A program made the translations under genes and the position numbers. A DNA stretch of 64,000 nt, from assembly GCA_011316305.1 (NCBI GenBank), contig SAUG01000026.1:1-64000 (forward strand), written 5' to 3'. How positions within the stretch are numbered: position 1 is the stretch's first letter; each line of letters begins with the position of its first letter. Shown in pieces: positions 22,337-32,045 of this stretch. The notes below the pieces were generated by a model. That model was not told where the DNA came from. It worked only from the letters and a program-made list of their open reading frames with translations, and made no database searches. Source of the DNA: Rusavskia elegans. Its lineage: Eukaryota > Ascomycota > Lecanoromycetes > Teloschistales > Teloschistaceae.

Positions 22337-23263
22337 ATGTGATATGGAGAATGGGGAAGGTGAAGGAGCAGGGAGAGAAGTCGGACACAGAGCTGATTAG
22401 ATCGTGCTGGAGGATTCTGATTTCAGGGAATAAATAGAAGAAGACATGATACAGCCATTTTAGGTTGTAATCGGATAGTATGTAAGCAGGCGCAGGAGAA
22501 TTCTCATGTACTCGTACTCTATGCACTGAGTTGAAGCAGAACAACAGAACAGCTACCCGCGCCAAGCCATGTTCCCGATAAAGGACTAGTGTAGAGATGA
22601 TGTCAATGTTTTAGATACCACCGAGGTAAAGCTGTCTCAGTCCCTGTAACTCAACGATACTCAAACTCTTCATCGCTTAATGAGTATCAGCAAGGCGGGG
22701 AGACTAAGGTATGACCAGCGTATTGTTGGCTGACTTGGTTGGTCCGTGTCCGTGTCGGTAAGGTATTAATACTGTTGTATATCTGGGCGCCTTGCAGCCT
22801 TGCAGCCTGCTGCAAGAGGCACCTCTTTGCCTATCGAAAATCCGAGCAAAAGACATCCAGCGTGATCGTTTCGTAGACTGCCTGGGATCCATGTAAGTCT
22901 TGAGCCTAGCAGGTTTTTCTTTTCATCGTCGGACACAAGCTTGAAGGAACAGTCAATTCATTTGTTCACGGCTGGTTGCGTTGGTGACTCATAAGGAAAG
23001 GCCACTCGAATCCACGTAAACCATCTCCTCGTGGACATTCAGGCATAGGCAGCTGCGTTCGACTGCTCGTACATAACAGACACTTTCCTTCCAACTTCAT
23101 TCCACCAGGCTCTCTGAAAGTGTCAAACCCACGGCAATCCATACCACAACAATCCATACCACAACAATCCATACCACAACAATCCATACCACGACCTTCC
23201 AAGTCAATATACAAGGGCTGTCCAAACCACGATAGTCGAAACACCGGGCAATCTGCATCCAAC
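22337..23263. other. Intergenic and probable 5' leader, 927 bp
   Basis: This lies between two plus-strand genes. The last ~130 bp contain a 15-bp tandem repeat in an open frame contiguous with the downstream CDS (separate entry). No other gene was seen. Confidence 0.45.
23135..23194 (+). repeat. 15-bp tandem repeat, 4 copies
   Basis: Four units of CAATCCATACCACAA lie at 23135-23149, 23150-23164, 23165-23179 and 23180-23194; the last has one change. The array ends 69 bp before the chosen start of the VIT-VWA gene. The unit length preserves frame and the frame is open, encoding SIPQQ repeats if translated, but no ATG precedes it in this exon. Confidence 0.9.
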
Positions 23264-26212
23264 ATGAGCTACGCACGATACTCGAACGGCCCGTTCCACT
23301 ACTGTGGCTGCAGCTACACCGTCAATTATGTCAAGCATTATCTACCCCAGCTTCAGTTGGACGCACACACTACGATTCTTTCCAACACCTCTCGCACCAC
23401 TTTGAAGCAGACTTTCTCCAATCCCTCTTCCTCCGACCCGATCAAGCAATGCGTCTACACCTTTCCTATGTTCGATGGCGTCAGTGTAGTTGCGTTCAGT
23501 TGCCGCATCGGGTCACGAGTTTTAAAGGGTCTGGTGAAAGAGCGAAGCCAGGCGAGGGCCACGTACGATAAAGCTGTCTCTCGCGGCGAGACCGCTGGCT
23601 TGCTCGAGCAGCTTCCTGACGCTTCTGATGTCTTTAGCACTCGCTTGGGCAACATTCCCGCTAACGAGAAGGTCCACGTCGAAATCACCTATGTTGGAGA
23701 GCTCAAACACGATGCTGAAGCCGATGGCATTCGCCATACTCTGCCAACTCACATCGCCCCCAGATACGGCTCCTTACCCAACAGCAGACTCGAAGGATCC
23801 AATGCAGAAGAGACAGGTGGCATCAGCATTACCGTTGATGTCTCTATTGCTGAGGGATCCTTTATTCGAGGCGTCCAATCGCCTACCCATCCTATCGCGG
23901 TGACCATGGGAAACACATCCACTTCCAGCACCGCCGATCCAGCGATGCACCAGGCATCGGCAACATTATCGCTCGGAAGCACCGAGCTTGACAAGGACTT
24001 CGTTCTCATCGTCTTGACCAAGGATACCGGCATTCCAAAGGCGCTTTTGGAGACTCACCCGACCATACCCAACCAACGGGCCATGCTGCTTACTTTGGTA
24101 CCCAAGTTCTCGCTACCTCGATCGAACCCCGAGATCGTCTTCGTTGCTGATCGTAGCGGAAGCATGGGCAGCAACATACCAACCTTGATCTCTGCGCTCA
24201 AAGTCTTCCTGAAATCTCTACCAGTAGGAGTCAGGTTCAACATCTGTTCCTTTGGCTCCGACCATTCATTCCTATGGCCAAAAAGCCAAGCATACAGCCG
24301 AGACTCGGTGGCCGAGGCCCTTGCACATGTCGAAGGCTTCAGTGCGAATTATGGCGGCACCGAGACCTTTGGTGCGTTGAAAGCGACGATTGGCAACCGA
24401 TTCCAAGACATCCCGTGCGAAGTGATGCTTTTGACCGATGGTGACATCTGGAATCAGGGTGACCTCTTCACCTATCTCAATGACGAAGTGAAGAAGAGCA
24501 ACTCGAACCTTCGCGTCTTTGCCCTGGGCATCGGCAATGGAGTGTCCCACGCACTTATCGAAGGTGTTGCCCGTGCTGGCAATGGCTTTGCCCAGTCGGT
24601 CAATAATGATGAGAAGCTGGACAGCAAGGTCATCCGCATGTTGAAGGGAGGACTATCACCTCACACCACCGATTACAGCCTCGAAGTCAAGTACCAGGAT
24701 GGTAACGAAGAGTTTGAGATGGTAGACAAAGTCACAGACGCTTTGAAAGTCATGTTATCTGAGGAAAAGGTAGCGGCCAAATCAGAGGCAAAGGAGAACG
24801 ATAAACCGATGTCATTCTTCGACACTTCGGCCGCGCAGTCTGGTGGGAAGGAGAAGCCCCCTTCAGCTGACAATGAGAAGGTCGATCCTTTCGCCCACTT
24901 GCCAGCCATCTCAGTGCCCAAGATCATGCAGAGTCCGCAATTCATCCCGCCCCTGTTTCCATTTTCGAGGACTTCAGTGTATCTGTTGTTCTCTGGAGAT
25001 TCCACTACAAAAACCCCCAAATCAGTTGTTCTACGAGCCAAATCCCAACATGGACCGCTGGAGCTTGAGATTCCAGTTGAATCCATCACTGCTTCCGGAC
25101 AGACGATTCACCAGCTTGCGGCCCGGAAAGCGATCCAAGAGCTGGAAGAGGGTCGTGGTTGGATCTACGAAGCCCAAGATGAATCCGGGAAATTAATCAA
25201 GGAGTGCTATGCCAGCCGGTTCGACGAGATGGTCCAGCGCGAAGCCGTGCGCATTGGGGTACAATTTCAGGTTGGAGGGAAATGGTGCTCCTTTGTAGCC
25301 GTCAAAGACAACGATAAGACGAACCAGGGGCCAAATTTAGACTCGGATGACGACATTGTTGTTCTTACACCGCCCAGCGAAGTAGCTGAGGCACAAGAGG
25401 ATAGCGACGAAGACATGGGATTTGGATTGTTTGATAATTCACCACCGAAGACCAGCAGAATGGTTGACCCAACTCTATTCTCTGGTCAAGCGTCCTGCTA
25501 TTCGGTAAGCCATTATTCGGCGCCGAGCATGGAAAGTTCTGCAAATTCAACTGCCCTCTTCGGATCCACTCAGTCCCCGGGAGCGACTGTTGCCGTCTTC
25601 GGATCCCCTCGAAGTGCCGCACCTGCTCGGTCCCCGGGAGCGACTGGTGCCCTTTTCGGATCCCCTCGAAGTGCCGCACCTGCTCAACCCGTGGGAGGAT
25701 ATAGGGGCATGACTCAGGGATATAGGTACGCAGGCATGGCAAACATGACGCTCTCCCCTGACAGAAGATTTACAATTCATAGGTCCGGCCGTTCACCTCA
25801 ATACCAACGTGAGTCCGTTGGGACTCGGGCGGAAGAAGACTCTGATGAGGTATCGAAATTCGATGCGGTAGGGAGTATTTCCAAGGCAAGAAAGGTTTCG
25901 CGACCGCGGAAGGCACCAAAGCTCGTCACGGACAACGACAAAGTGCATGCCGTCATCGAGATGCAGGATTTTGAGGGATGGTGGGAACAGAGTGAACAAT
26001 TATGGAAGATCATGGGCATTTCAATCGACGGGCAGCGGTCGAAGGAATGGGTGACTGTGTTGGTTATGAAATGGCTAGATGTCAAGATGGCAGCGGAAAA
26101 GGATGTCTGGGAACTGGTTGCGGAAAAGGCGAAGAGCTGGTTGGAAGGTCAGGGTCTTGGGTTGAATAAATTAATGGAGATTGAGCGAGAGGTCGTGCTG
26201 TATCTCCATTAA
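23264..26212 (+). CDS. VIT and von Willebrand factor A domain protein, 982 aa
   Basis: A single exon. The frame is open further upstream, but the first ATG is at 23264 (MSYARYSNGPFHYCGCSY). The N-terminal ~150 residues match the VIT domain (CVYTFPMFDGVSVVAFSC, then KERSQARATYDKAVSRGETA). A VWA domain follows at about residues 290-470, with an intact MIDAS metal motif DRSGSMGS. The C-terminal part is disordered and includes a duplicated 19-residue unit with ALFGSPRSAAPA. A conserved-looking helical end (FEGWWEQSEQLWKIMGI) closes the protein. VIT-VWA proteins occur widely in fungi and resemble PARP4 and inter-alpha-trypsin inhibitor heavy chains. The fungal function is unclear; metal-dependent protein binding is the family expectation. 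Confidence 0.88.
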   Translation: MSYARYSNGPFHYCGCSYTVNYVKHYLPQLQLDAHTTILSNTSRTTLKQTFSNPSSSDPIKQCVYTFPMFDGVSVVAFSCRIGSRVLKGLVKERSQARATYDKAVSRGETAGLLEQLPDASDVFSTRLGNIPANEKVHVEITYVGELKHDAEADGIRHTLPTHIAPRYGSLPNSRLEGSNAEETGGISITVDVSIAEGSFIRGVQSPTHPIAVTMGNTSTSSTADPAMHQASATLSLGSTELDKDFVLIVLTKDTGIPKALLETHPTIPNQRAMLLTLVPKFSLPRSNPEIVFVADRSGSMGSNIPTLISALKVFLKSLPVGVRFNICSFGSDHSFLWPKSQAYSRDSVAEALAHVEGFSANYGGTETFGALKATIGNRFQDIPCEVMLLTDGDIWNQGDLFTYLNDEVKKSNSNLRVFALGIGNGVSHALIEGVARAGNGFAQSVNNDEKLDSKVIRMLKGGLSPHTTDYSLEVKYQDGNEEFEMVDKVTDALKVMLSEEKVAAKSEAKENDKPMSFFDTSAAQSGGKEKPPSADNEKVDPFAHLPAISVPKIMQSPQFIPPLFPFSRTSVYLLFSGDSTTKTPKSVVLRAKSQHGPLELEIPVESITASGQTIHQLAARKAIQELEEGRGWIYEAQDESGKLIKECYASRFDEMVQREAVRIGVQFQVGGKWCSFVAVKDNDKTNQGPNLDSDDDIVVLTPPSEVAEAQEDSDEDMGFGLFDNSPPKTSRMVDPTLFSGQASCYSVSHYSAPSMESSANSTALFGSTQSPGATVAVFGSPRSAAPARSPGATGALFGSPRSAAPAQPVGGYRGMTQGYRYAGMANMTLSPDRRFTIHRSGRSPQYQRESVGTRAEEDSDEVSKFDAVGSISKARKVSRPRKAPKLVTDNDKVHAVIEMQDFEGWWEQSEQLWKIMGISIDGQRSKEWVTVLVMKWLDVKMAAEKDVWELVAEKAKSWLEGQGLGLNKLMEIEREVVLYLH
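25573..25686 (+). repeat. 57-bp in-frame tandem duplication
   Basis: Two adjacent copies (25573-25629 and 25630-25686) start GTCCCCGGGAGCGACTG and differ at only a few bases. They lie inside the VIT-VWA gene and encode 19-residue units containing SPGAT and FGSPRSAAPA. Confidence 0.85.
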
Positions 26213-27239
26213 AGTAGATAATTAAAAGAGAGTTTGGGTTATCCCTTTATCTGCTACAGTAAAATGTGCTCTCTCTGCCCTACTGGACTCATCACGTCAT
26301 ATCAATCGCAAGCGTGCGACAGCCGATACCTCGATAAACGGAGTCGTCCTACCGATTGCTCGGATATCATTGTATCGCTGCTGCTATTACTGCTTCAAAT
26401 GAGCGTAACTGTCAACACAACAAATCCAAACTGGGAAACCCATAGGCTGTTACTCTACGGAGTAGGAAATACCCAACTACCCAACTATTAAACTTGACAG
26501 CTAAACCCACAAAGTACGATCAATCAAGACCTACCTACCTGCTCATTCCCCTCCCCTTCCCCATACCTTTTTTCTCATTCTCTTTCACATTTGACATTTC
26601 ACACCCTACCCTAACCCCCTGAACCATACATACATCGAACGAACCCTTGTCCCCGGGAGGGATCTGACCGAGCAAGCCCGAGGAGGGTTAATGCATGTCA
26701 CTTCTGCCAAGTCGCGAACGCTTATTCAGAGAAAGTGCTGGATGGGGTTTAGTGTCGGTTGAAGTTCGCTTTTGATCTCACAGTGTGCGGTGATGACGTT
26801 TGGGGGGATACGTGAAAAGGGGAAATATTATTAGTCTGTACTGGATAGCATGCTGGTTTTCGATAGCAAGTTTTTGGATACGAAGAGATTATTGGAGGGG
26901 TAGGGTCTGTTTTGGGGAATTATGTGTACATTCAGATAGAATGGAAAAAGCAAAAAGCATCATAGAGATCGAGCATGGAGGATATCTGAGCTGTTCCCTT
27001 TTTTCCCTTCTCCTAATGATCGTTCGTCATCGACTTTCCCTAAAGAGTCTCGATTGTCATTCGCACAAGGTAGGTAGGAACAAACACTGTTACTTCCCTA
27101 CTTCCCACTGCATGCAAAGCAACGCGCCCATACCCACTCGACACAGCACGAGTAAGGTAAATCGTTACCATGTAAAACCGGAAAGGCAAAAAACCCCACC
27201 AAGCCCGTACCACGCAGGGGCGGAATAAAGGACACAGAC
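26213..27239. other. Convergent intergenic region, 1.03 kb
   Basis: This lies between the 3' ends of the VIT-VWA gene and the minus-strand epsin. It contains one copy of the interspersed element (separate entry) and a pyrimidine-rich tract around 26530-26630. A 142-codon open frame at 26800-27228 has no protein-like features. Confidence 0.5.
26300..26400 (-). repeat. Interspersed element, copy 1 (reverse)
   Basis: Read on the minus strand it contains GCAGCAGC, then GCAATCG, 16 bases, TATCGAGGTATCG, and 12 bases later TTGCGATTGAT. The same blocks in the same order occur at 29725-29822 and 33600-33700. The 16-base gap between GCAATCG and TATCGAGG is identical in all three. Confidence 0.6.
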
Positions 27240-29233
27240 TCATAGATCGATCAGGCTACCGCTCTGCTGCGGTGGCGGCGGCCGCTGGTGTGATTGCTGC
27301 TGTGCTCCGCCAAACGGATTGTTACTCGCCTGCCCAAACGCACCACCACCACCACCGAAGCCATTCATACCCATACCCGCCGGCCCCGTCTGAGCGGGCA
27401 TCATCTGATTCTGCTGTTGCGGCGGGGCTCCAAAGCCAGTTTGATTGGGTTGCTGCTGCTGCATAGGGGCGCCGCCTGTGAATTGCTGTTGGTTGAAAAA
27501 GGGGTTGTTACCGCCTGTTTGATTGGCATGCAACCTATTCAACCCTTGGCCGGAGCTGTTGACGAAAGTCCCCGGAGCCGTGTGCTGAGCTGGGATACGT
27601 AGATCGCCTGTGTTTCCAAATGTGTCCATGCCTTCTCCCGAAGCCAGAAGAGCGTTGAGACGGGCATGCTGTGGGTTGACGTCTTTCTGTGGTGTTGGAG
27701 GGCCGGTAGGTGGCTGGTAGTTTGAGATTGGATTGTAGCTGGGCTGATTGTATTGAGTTGCGGTCTTTTGCTCTTGGAGGGTATTGAGGGTTGGTGGACC
27801 GGTCGGCTGGGTTTGTGCGCGATTGAAAGAAGAGGCAAACGGATTGTTGGAGCCAGTAGCTGCGGGCTTCAGTGCTTCCGGCTGTTGCGACTGACTTGTT
27901 GCCCACGGGTTGTGGGTGCCTGCTATTGGAGAGTTTAACGGCTGCTGCTGCTGGAATTGGTTGCCAAAGTCACTCTGCTGACCATATGGGTTGTTCTGGT
28001 TGTTGAATGCGGTTTGTTGAGGTTGTATGTTCTGTTGCCCAAAGTAATTCGGTTGCTGTTGTTGCGGCTGTTGCTGGAATTGCGACTGGTCAAAGCCGGT
28101 CTGTTGAGGTTGAAACCCGTTCTGAAAGCCTGTAGTCTGCGGCTGGAAGCCTGTCGTTTGCGGTTGGAAGCCCGTTGGCTGAGAGTAAGCGTTGTTCAGG
28201 TATCCTGTATTTTGTGGCTGCTGCGCTTGCTGGTCCACTGGATTACCAAACCAGTCCACAGCGCCTTGCTGCTGATAGCCCTGATTGTACCCGGTATATT
28301 GGGGCTGTTGTGTGCTGGGTGCTGGGGTGTCGTCAAAAAGCGAGGCTGCATTGCTCTCCTCAAGTTCCTTCCGACGGAGCTCTTCCTCTTCCTTGCTGAG
28401 CTTGATAGCTTTTGCAAGGTCATCATCATCCGGCGCTACCACGGAGTTCCTGGCCCTGCGTTTCTCGTCCTCCTCGGCTTCATATTTGCTTGCTTCAATT
28501 GCAAGCTTGTATTCCGCGTCCTCTTCATCATCACGCTGAGGGCGTCTTTCGGGTCGCCTCCGTTGTGGTGGCTGTGCCGTATCACCGCCTTCGTAACCTC
28601 GAGGGGCGAATTCATCGATGCCCGTGACCCTCGATTTCCAATTCTTCCGATCGGACCTCTCGGTGCGAAGACGTTCTTCGTCGAGGATGAGCGAGGTTAA
28701 CTCCTTTGCAGATACTCGGACTACTCTTTGTTAGTGATGCGCTATGCAGCGAACCTGAAGTACTCGCCGTTGTTCCCGACATCTCTTCCATCATCATCGA
28801 CATATTGAAACTCTCTGAGAGTCTTGATGATATAGACGTTTTTGCGCGCCCAGGTTACAACAAGCTCCGACCCCTCGTGCAGGCAGTAATCCAGCACTTT
28901 CAACGACTTTAGAACATGCCGCCAATTCTTGCCCTTGTCGTTCATTCGTTTATCCAGCATGTCCATGATCTCGTAGAAGTCATTGGCGCTATCCGGTAAT
29001 CAGTATGGTGGGCGAGTGCGACTAATAGTAGCACGAACTCATTGAAGGTCAACCGAGCGATTTCGCTCATATCAGTCCCGGTCGGACCCCATGGATCGTT
29101 GCTGGTCGCTGTACAATTGTAAGCACTGCTCAATGACAAGATACACGCCGCGCTCCCTACCATTTCGAACCTTCACCTGGACATTCGAATAGCCCTTTGT
29201 GATATTCTTAACACCCCGTACGACCTTCGACAT
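27240..29233 (-). CDS. ENT1: Epsin-type endocytic adaptor (ENTH, UIM, NPF, clathrin box)
   Basis: Exons are 29233-29161, 29108-29039, 28988-28768 and 28720-27240, giving 614 aa. Residues ~1-155 form the ENTH domain: MSKVVRGVKNITKGYSNVQV, SNDPWGPTGTDMSEIARLTF, MDMLDKRMNDKGKNWRHVL and KELTSLILDEERLR. It binds PtdIns(4,5)P2 and bends membrane. Two ubiquitin-interacting motifs follow (EYKLAIEASKYEAEE and DLAKAIKLSKEEE). A long Gln/Pro region has repeated TGFQPQ units and three NPF motifs for EH-domain partners. The last four residues, LIDL, are a clathrin box. The third intron, 28767-28721, must begin GCGAGT to keep the conserved frame (NN|VRVSAKEL), with a CACTAAC branch. This is a predicted GC-AG intron. 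Assignment is firm, though Ent1 and Ent2 types cannot be separated. Confidence 0.92.
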
Positions 29234-30187
29234 GTTGGCAGCGGGCGCTCGCCCTAAGGATAGAGGGAGGTTTCGCTGTTTTTGCTGTGCTCGATACTCG
29301 CAGCTCCGGGACTCCTAGAATGATGCGGTCAATCGCAGTGTTGGTCGAGGAGAGGAAATAGCGCAGCAAGGAGCCGGAGCAGAGGTGGCAAGTGCGAGCT
29401 TGAGTTGCCGAGTGGAGGTGGATCTGTTACTGGGAGTAAACAGAGTTTATCATAATAATAAGTGTCTATTGCGTAGATTGCCGGAATACATATCTCCAGA
29501 GATGCCGAATGCTCAATGTGATGGATGACGTGTTTCGCCTTAGTGTGGCTCAAGCTCTCGCTCTTTTGCTGAGTCAGCGTTTGCCTCACACATTAATTCA
29601 ATGCAGGATGTATGCCCACACCTATCTCGGCGTGTAAAAACACAGCAACCAACAAACAGGCCCCCAAAAACCAAGTCCTGTGCCAAGTTATAATCTACCC
29701 CTCGTCGAGCGTTGTCTTGTAGTTGCAACAGCAGCTATATAGCAAGTTTCTAGGCAATCGTTGTATCGAAATCCAATATCGAGGTATCGACTGTTATTAC
29801 TTCTCATTGCGATTGATTCTTTACACAACGAGCTTATTGAAGCCCCTCACGACCTGTCCTGGCTGCAATGACTATCCTACCCCTCTTCAGCAATATCTCG
29901 GTACCTCGATCTGCTGAGCAGTACGAGGACTTTACACCAACGTCCAGCAAATGTATAAGGACCCCAGCTAGCAAATGGCAGTTCCTATTGAGCTACGTTA
30001 CGACTGATTAGATAGCTCGTCGAAAAGACAGCAGTATTTAGAAAGACAGCAGGCTTGAGCCTACGCATTTTGATTCTGATCTTGGGATGAATGAGACACC
30101 AGGCTTGATTAATCAGATTTATCCTAAAGAGTACAGAATTCCATGCCCCAACGATAGCCAAGAAATTGATCTCCCCATTTCCTCACG
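29234..30187. other. Intergenic, 954 bp
   Basis: This lies upstream of the epsin gene and downstream of the CFEM gene. It contains copy 2 of the interspersed element. No coding sequence is convincing. Confidence 0.5.
29725..29822 (+). repeat. Interspersed element, copy 2
   Basis: The block order is CAGCAGCTATATAG, GCAATCG, 16 bases, TATCGAGGTATCGACT and ATTGCGATTGATTCT, ending at 29820. It aligns with the copy at 33600-33700 (75 bp from GCAGCT to ATTGCG in both) and with the reverse copy at 26300-26400. Confidence 0.65.
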
Positions 30188-31631
30188 CTACCTCCTGACT
30201 GGCTGTTCCAGTGGGGAGACAAGCCCGGCTGACATGGGCGTCTCATCACCAGTCTTGATTGTGGGCACTGGCGGCAACGGCTGCTGCTCCGCCCCGTTCT
30301 CGTCAGACTGGAACATAGGGTGATGCTCGTGCATGTGCGTACTGGCAGGTAGCTCTTGCATTGGAATTGGTGGAGGTGGTGGAGCCGCCTGCGGTTCAGG
30401 GGAAGCAGGCGGGAGCCAAAAGCCTCCACCTATTGGTACGCCCTGAGACATGACCGTAGGACTGGGTAGTTCCGAAACATGTCCTGGCTGGCTGCCGGCG
30501 TGCGAGAAGGTACCGCTTCGCTTGTTCGTCGGACCATAGAAGCTGCCGTCGCCAATGATGGTACCTTCGCTGAGCCCACGACGTCTGAGCTTCCGCTTAT
30601 GAATGATGAATGCCACGAGTAATGCTCCGAAGGCGGCACCCAAGATGATACCAACCGCAATGCCGGCTTTAGCCCCGGCGGAAAGGCCGCTTTTCTTGGG
30701 CTTCAAACTGTATTTGAGGCTGTAGAGTTGACTTGTGACGATCACGCTGACAGGAGCTCTTTTGCGTAGACCAGTAGCACTGGGAGCAGCCAAGGGTGTC
30801 GACAAGACAGTGACGCAAGGGATCTGGTTGCCGATGGAGGATGTGTGGATTGACCAACCACTGTACAAAGAAGTAAGGATCTCGCTTGGTGAACGGAATA
30901 CATCGTGACTTACGAAGGACAGCAAGCACTACTCGTTGTGGTGTAATCACTCGGACATACACTTAATGAGCCACCAACATTGACATCGAAAGGACAGCAC
31001 CCGGGGCGGTTAAAGGAACATCCAGCCCATGGATACTCGAGAACTCCGCCTCCATTCAAGGTGACCATAGCAAATTCAGGGGATGTGCAGGTCCCAGTGA
31101 ACAGCGGACGGCCGGTGAACGTGGCCAGTGGACCACTCGTAGGAATCATGACGGCGGACTGGATTGCCGCGTTGCTCACTTGGGTTATGGTGGCTGCAGA
31201 GGCGCTGAATTTGCTAGCTAATGAAGGGGAGCATCCAAGATAATTCGGAATGGAAACATTTGCGTTTGAACAAAGCCTCACATTGGCTGTTATTGCCTCT
31301 GGAATATGATCAATTGACTTCCTGCTTCATTGAAGAGAACTTGCTTACTTGCTTGGTCGGCATTGCTGCAGCTGGACGATATACAGCAGGCGACAACGTT
31401 GATGAAATCACTGCTTTTACAGAGGCAGCCTATGTCGGCCGCTCCGCACGCGGTTTGCTCCGAGACCGAGTTGACGAGACATCCATGCTAGAAGCGGTCA
31501 GCGAGGCATGAGAGCGAGATTCTTCAAAGAGGATGACTTACTGCACATGTCGGTACCTCGGAGATATTGAGACTTTGGGCACTGGCGGTCACGAACCAGA
31601 ATGCAATGGCAACAGTAAGCAAGAACAGCAT
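30188..31631 (-). CDS. CFEM-domain, single-pass membrane protein
   Basis: Exons are 31631-31542, 31487-31349, 31298-30914 and 30860-30188, giving 428 aa. All junctions keep frame, with GTAAGT or GTAAGC donors. Residues 1-19 (MLFLLTVAIAFWFVTASAQ) are a signal peptide. A CFEM domain follows with cysteines at 29, 33, 44, 51, 53, 64, 70 and 86 (plus 65). It includes an Asp at 48 just before GCLC, at the position that is the haem-iron ligand in characterised CFEM proteins. A second Cys-rich block (PWAGCSFNRPGCCPFDV, then SACCPS) precedes a transmembrane helix at ~268-292 (AGIAVGIILGAAFGALLVAF) and a basic stop KRKLRRRG. The tail is Pro-rich and cytosolic. CFEM proteins act at the fungal surface in haem/iron capture, adhesion or host interaction. 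Which applies here is unknown. Confidence 0.85.
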
Positions 31632-32045
31632 CTTGGACTACTTGGTAGATGAATGGCGACCACGGAAACTTGGGAAGAGAGAGAAAGGTGTGCCATTATC
31701 GAAGACTGAGTAGATAAATAGACAAAGAGATTCATCGCTGCCAAAGTACCATTCCTACGCACTGGAGCGTCGACCTGTTTCCGCATCCGGCATCATGGTA
31801 TATCTTGGACCCAACTTCTCGAACAGGGAGCCGCAAGCGTAGTATGCATTCCCGTTAATGCTCAGACACAATACATGGTCGGTTCTGCATTGCACGTGGA
31901 TACCTTAGGAGGGTTAGCGAGGATGTTGGCATTCAAAAGGGAGGATTATGTAATACGCTGGGGCGCCAAGTGTAGGGCTGAAGACGTCACAGGAAACAAC
32001 ATTCCTTGGTTCTTAAGATAGACTGCTGAATCTCTGTCACTCGAG
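31632..32045. promoter_or_regulatory. Divergent promoter region CFEM gene / ERG27
   Basis: The 414 bp between opposite start codons includes a palindromic CACGTG at 31893-31898, 148 bp before the ERG27 ATG. E-box-like sites are bound by bHLH factors, including SREBP-type sterol regulators, so sterol control of ERG27 is conceivable. This is inference from a six-base match. Confidence 0.3.

Noticed and set aside
22966..23265. Minus-strand frame with a Cys-Gly-Met-Asp repeat
   Set aside because: It is the complement of the 15-bp repeat in the VIT-VWA leader; no signal peptide or flanking protein features.
27957..28700. 247-codon plus-strand open frame, Leu-rich
   Set aside because: Antisense to the Gln-rich half of epsin; Leu runs are complements of CAG/CAA codons.
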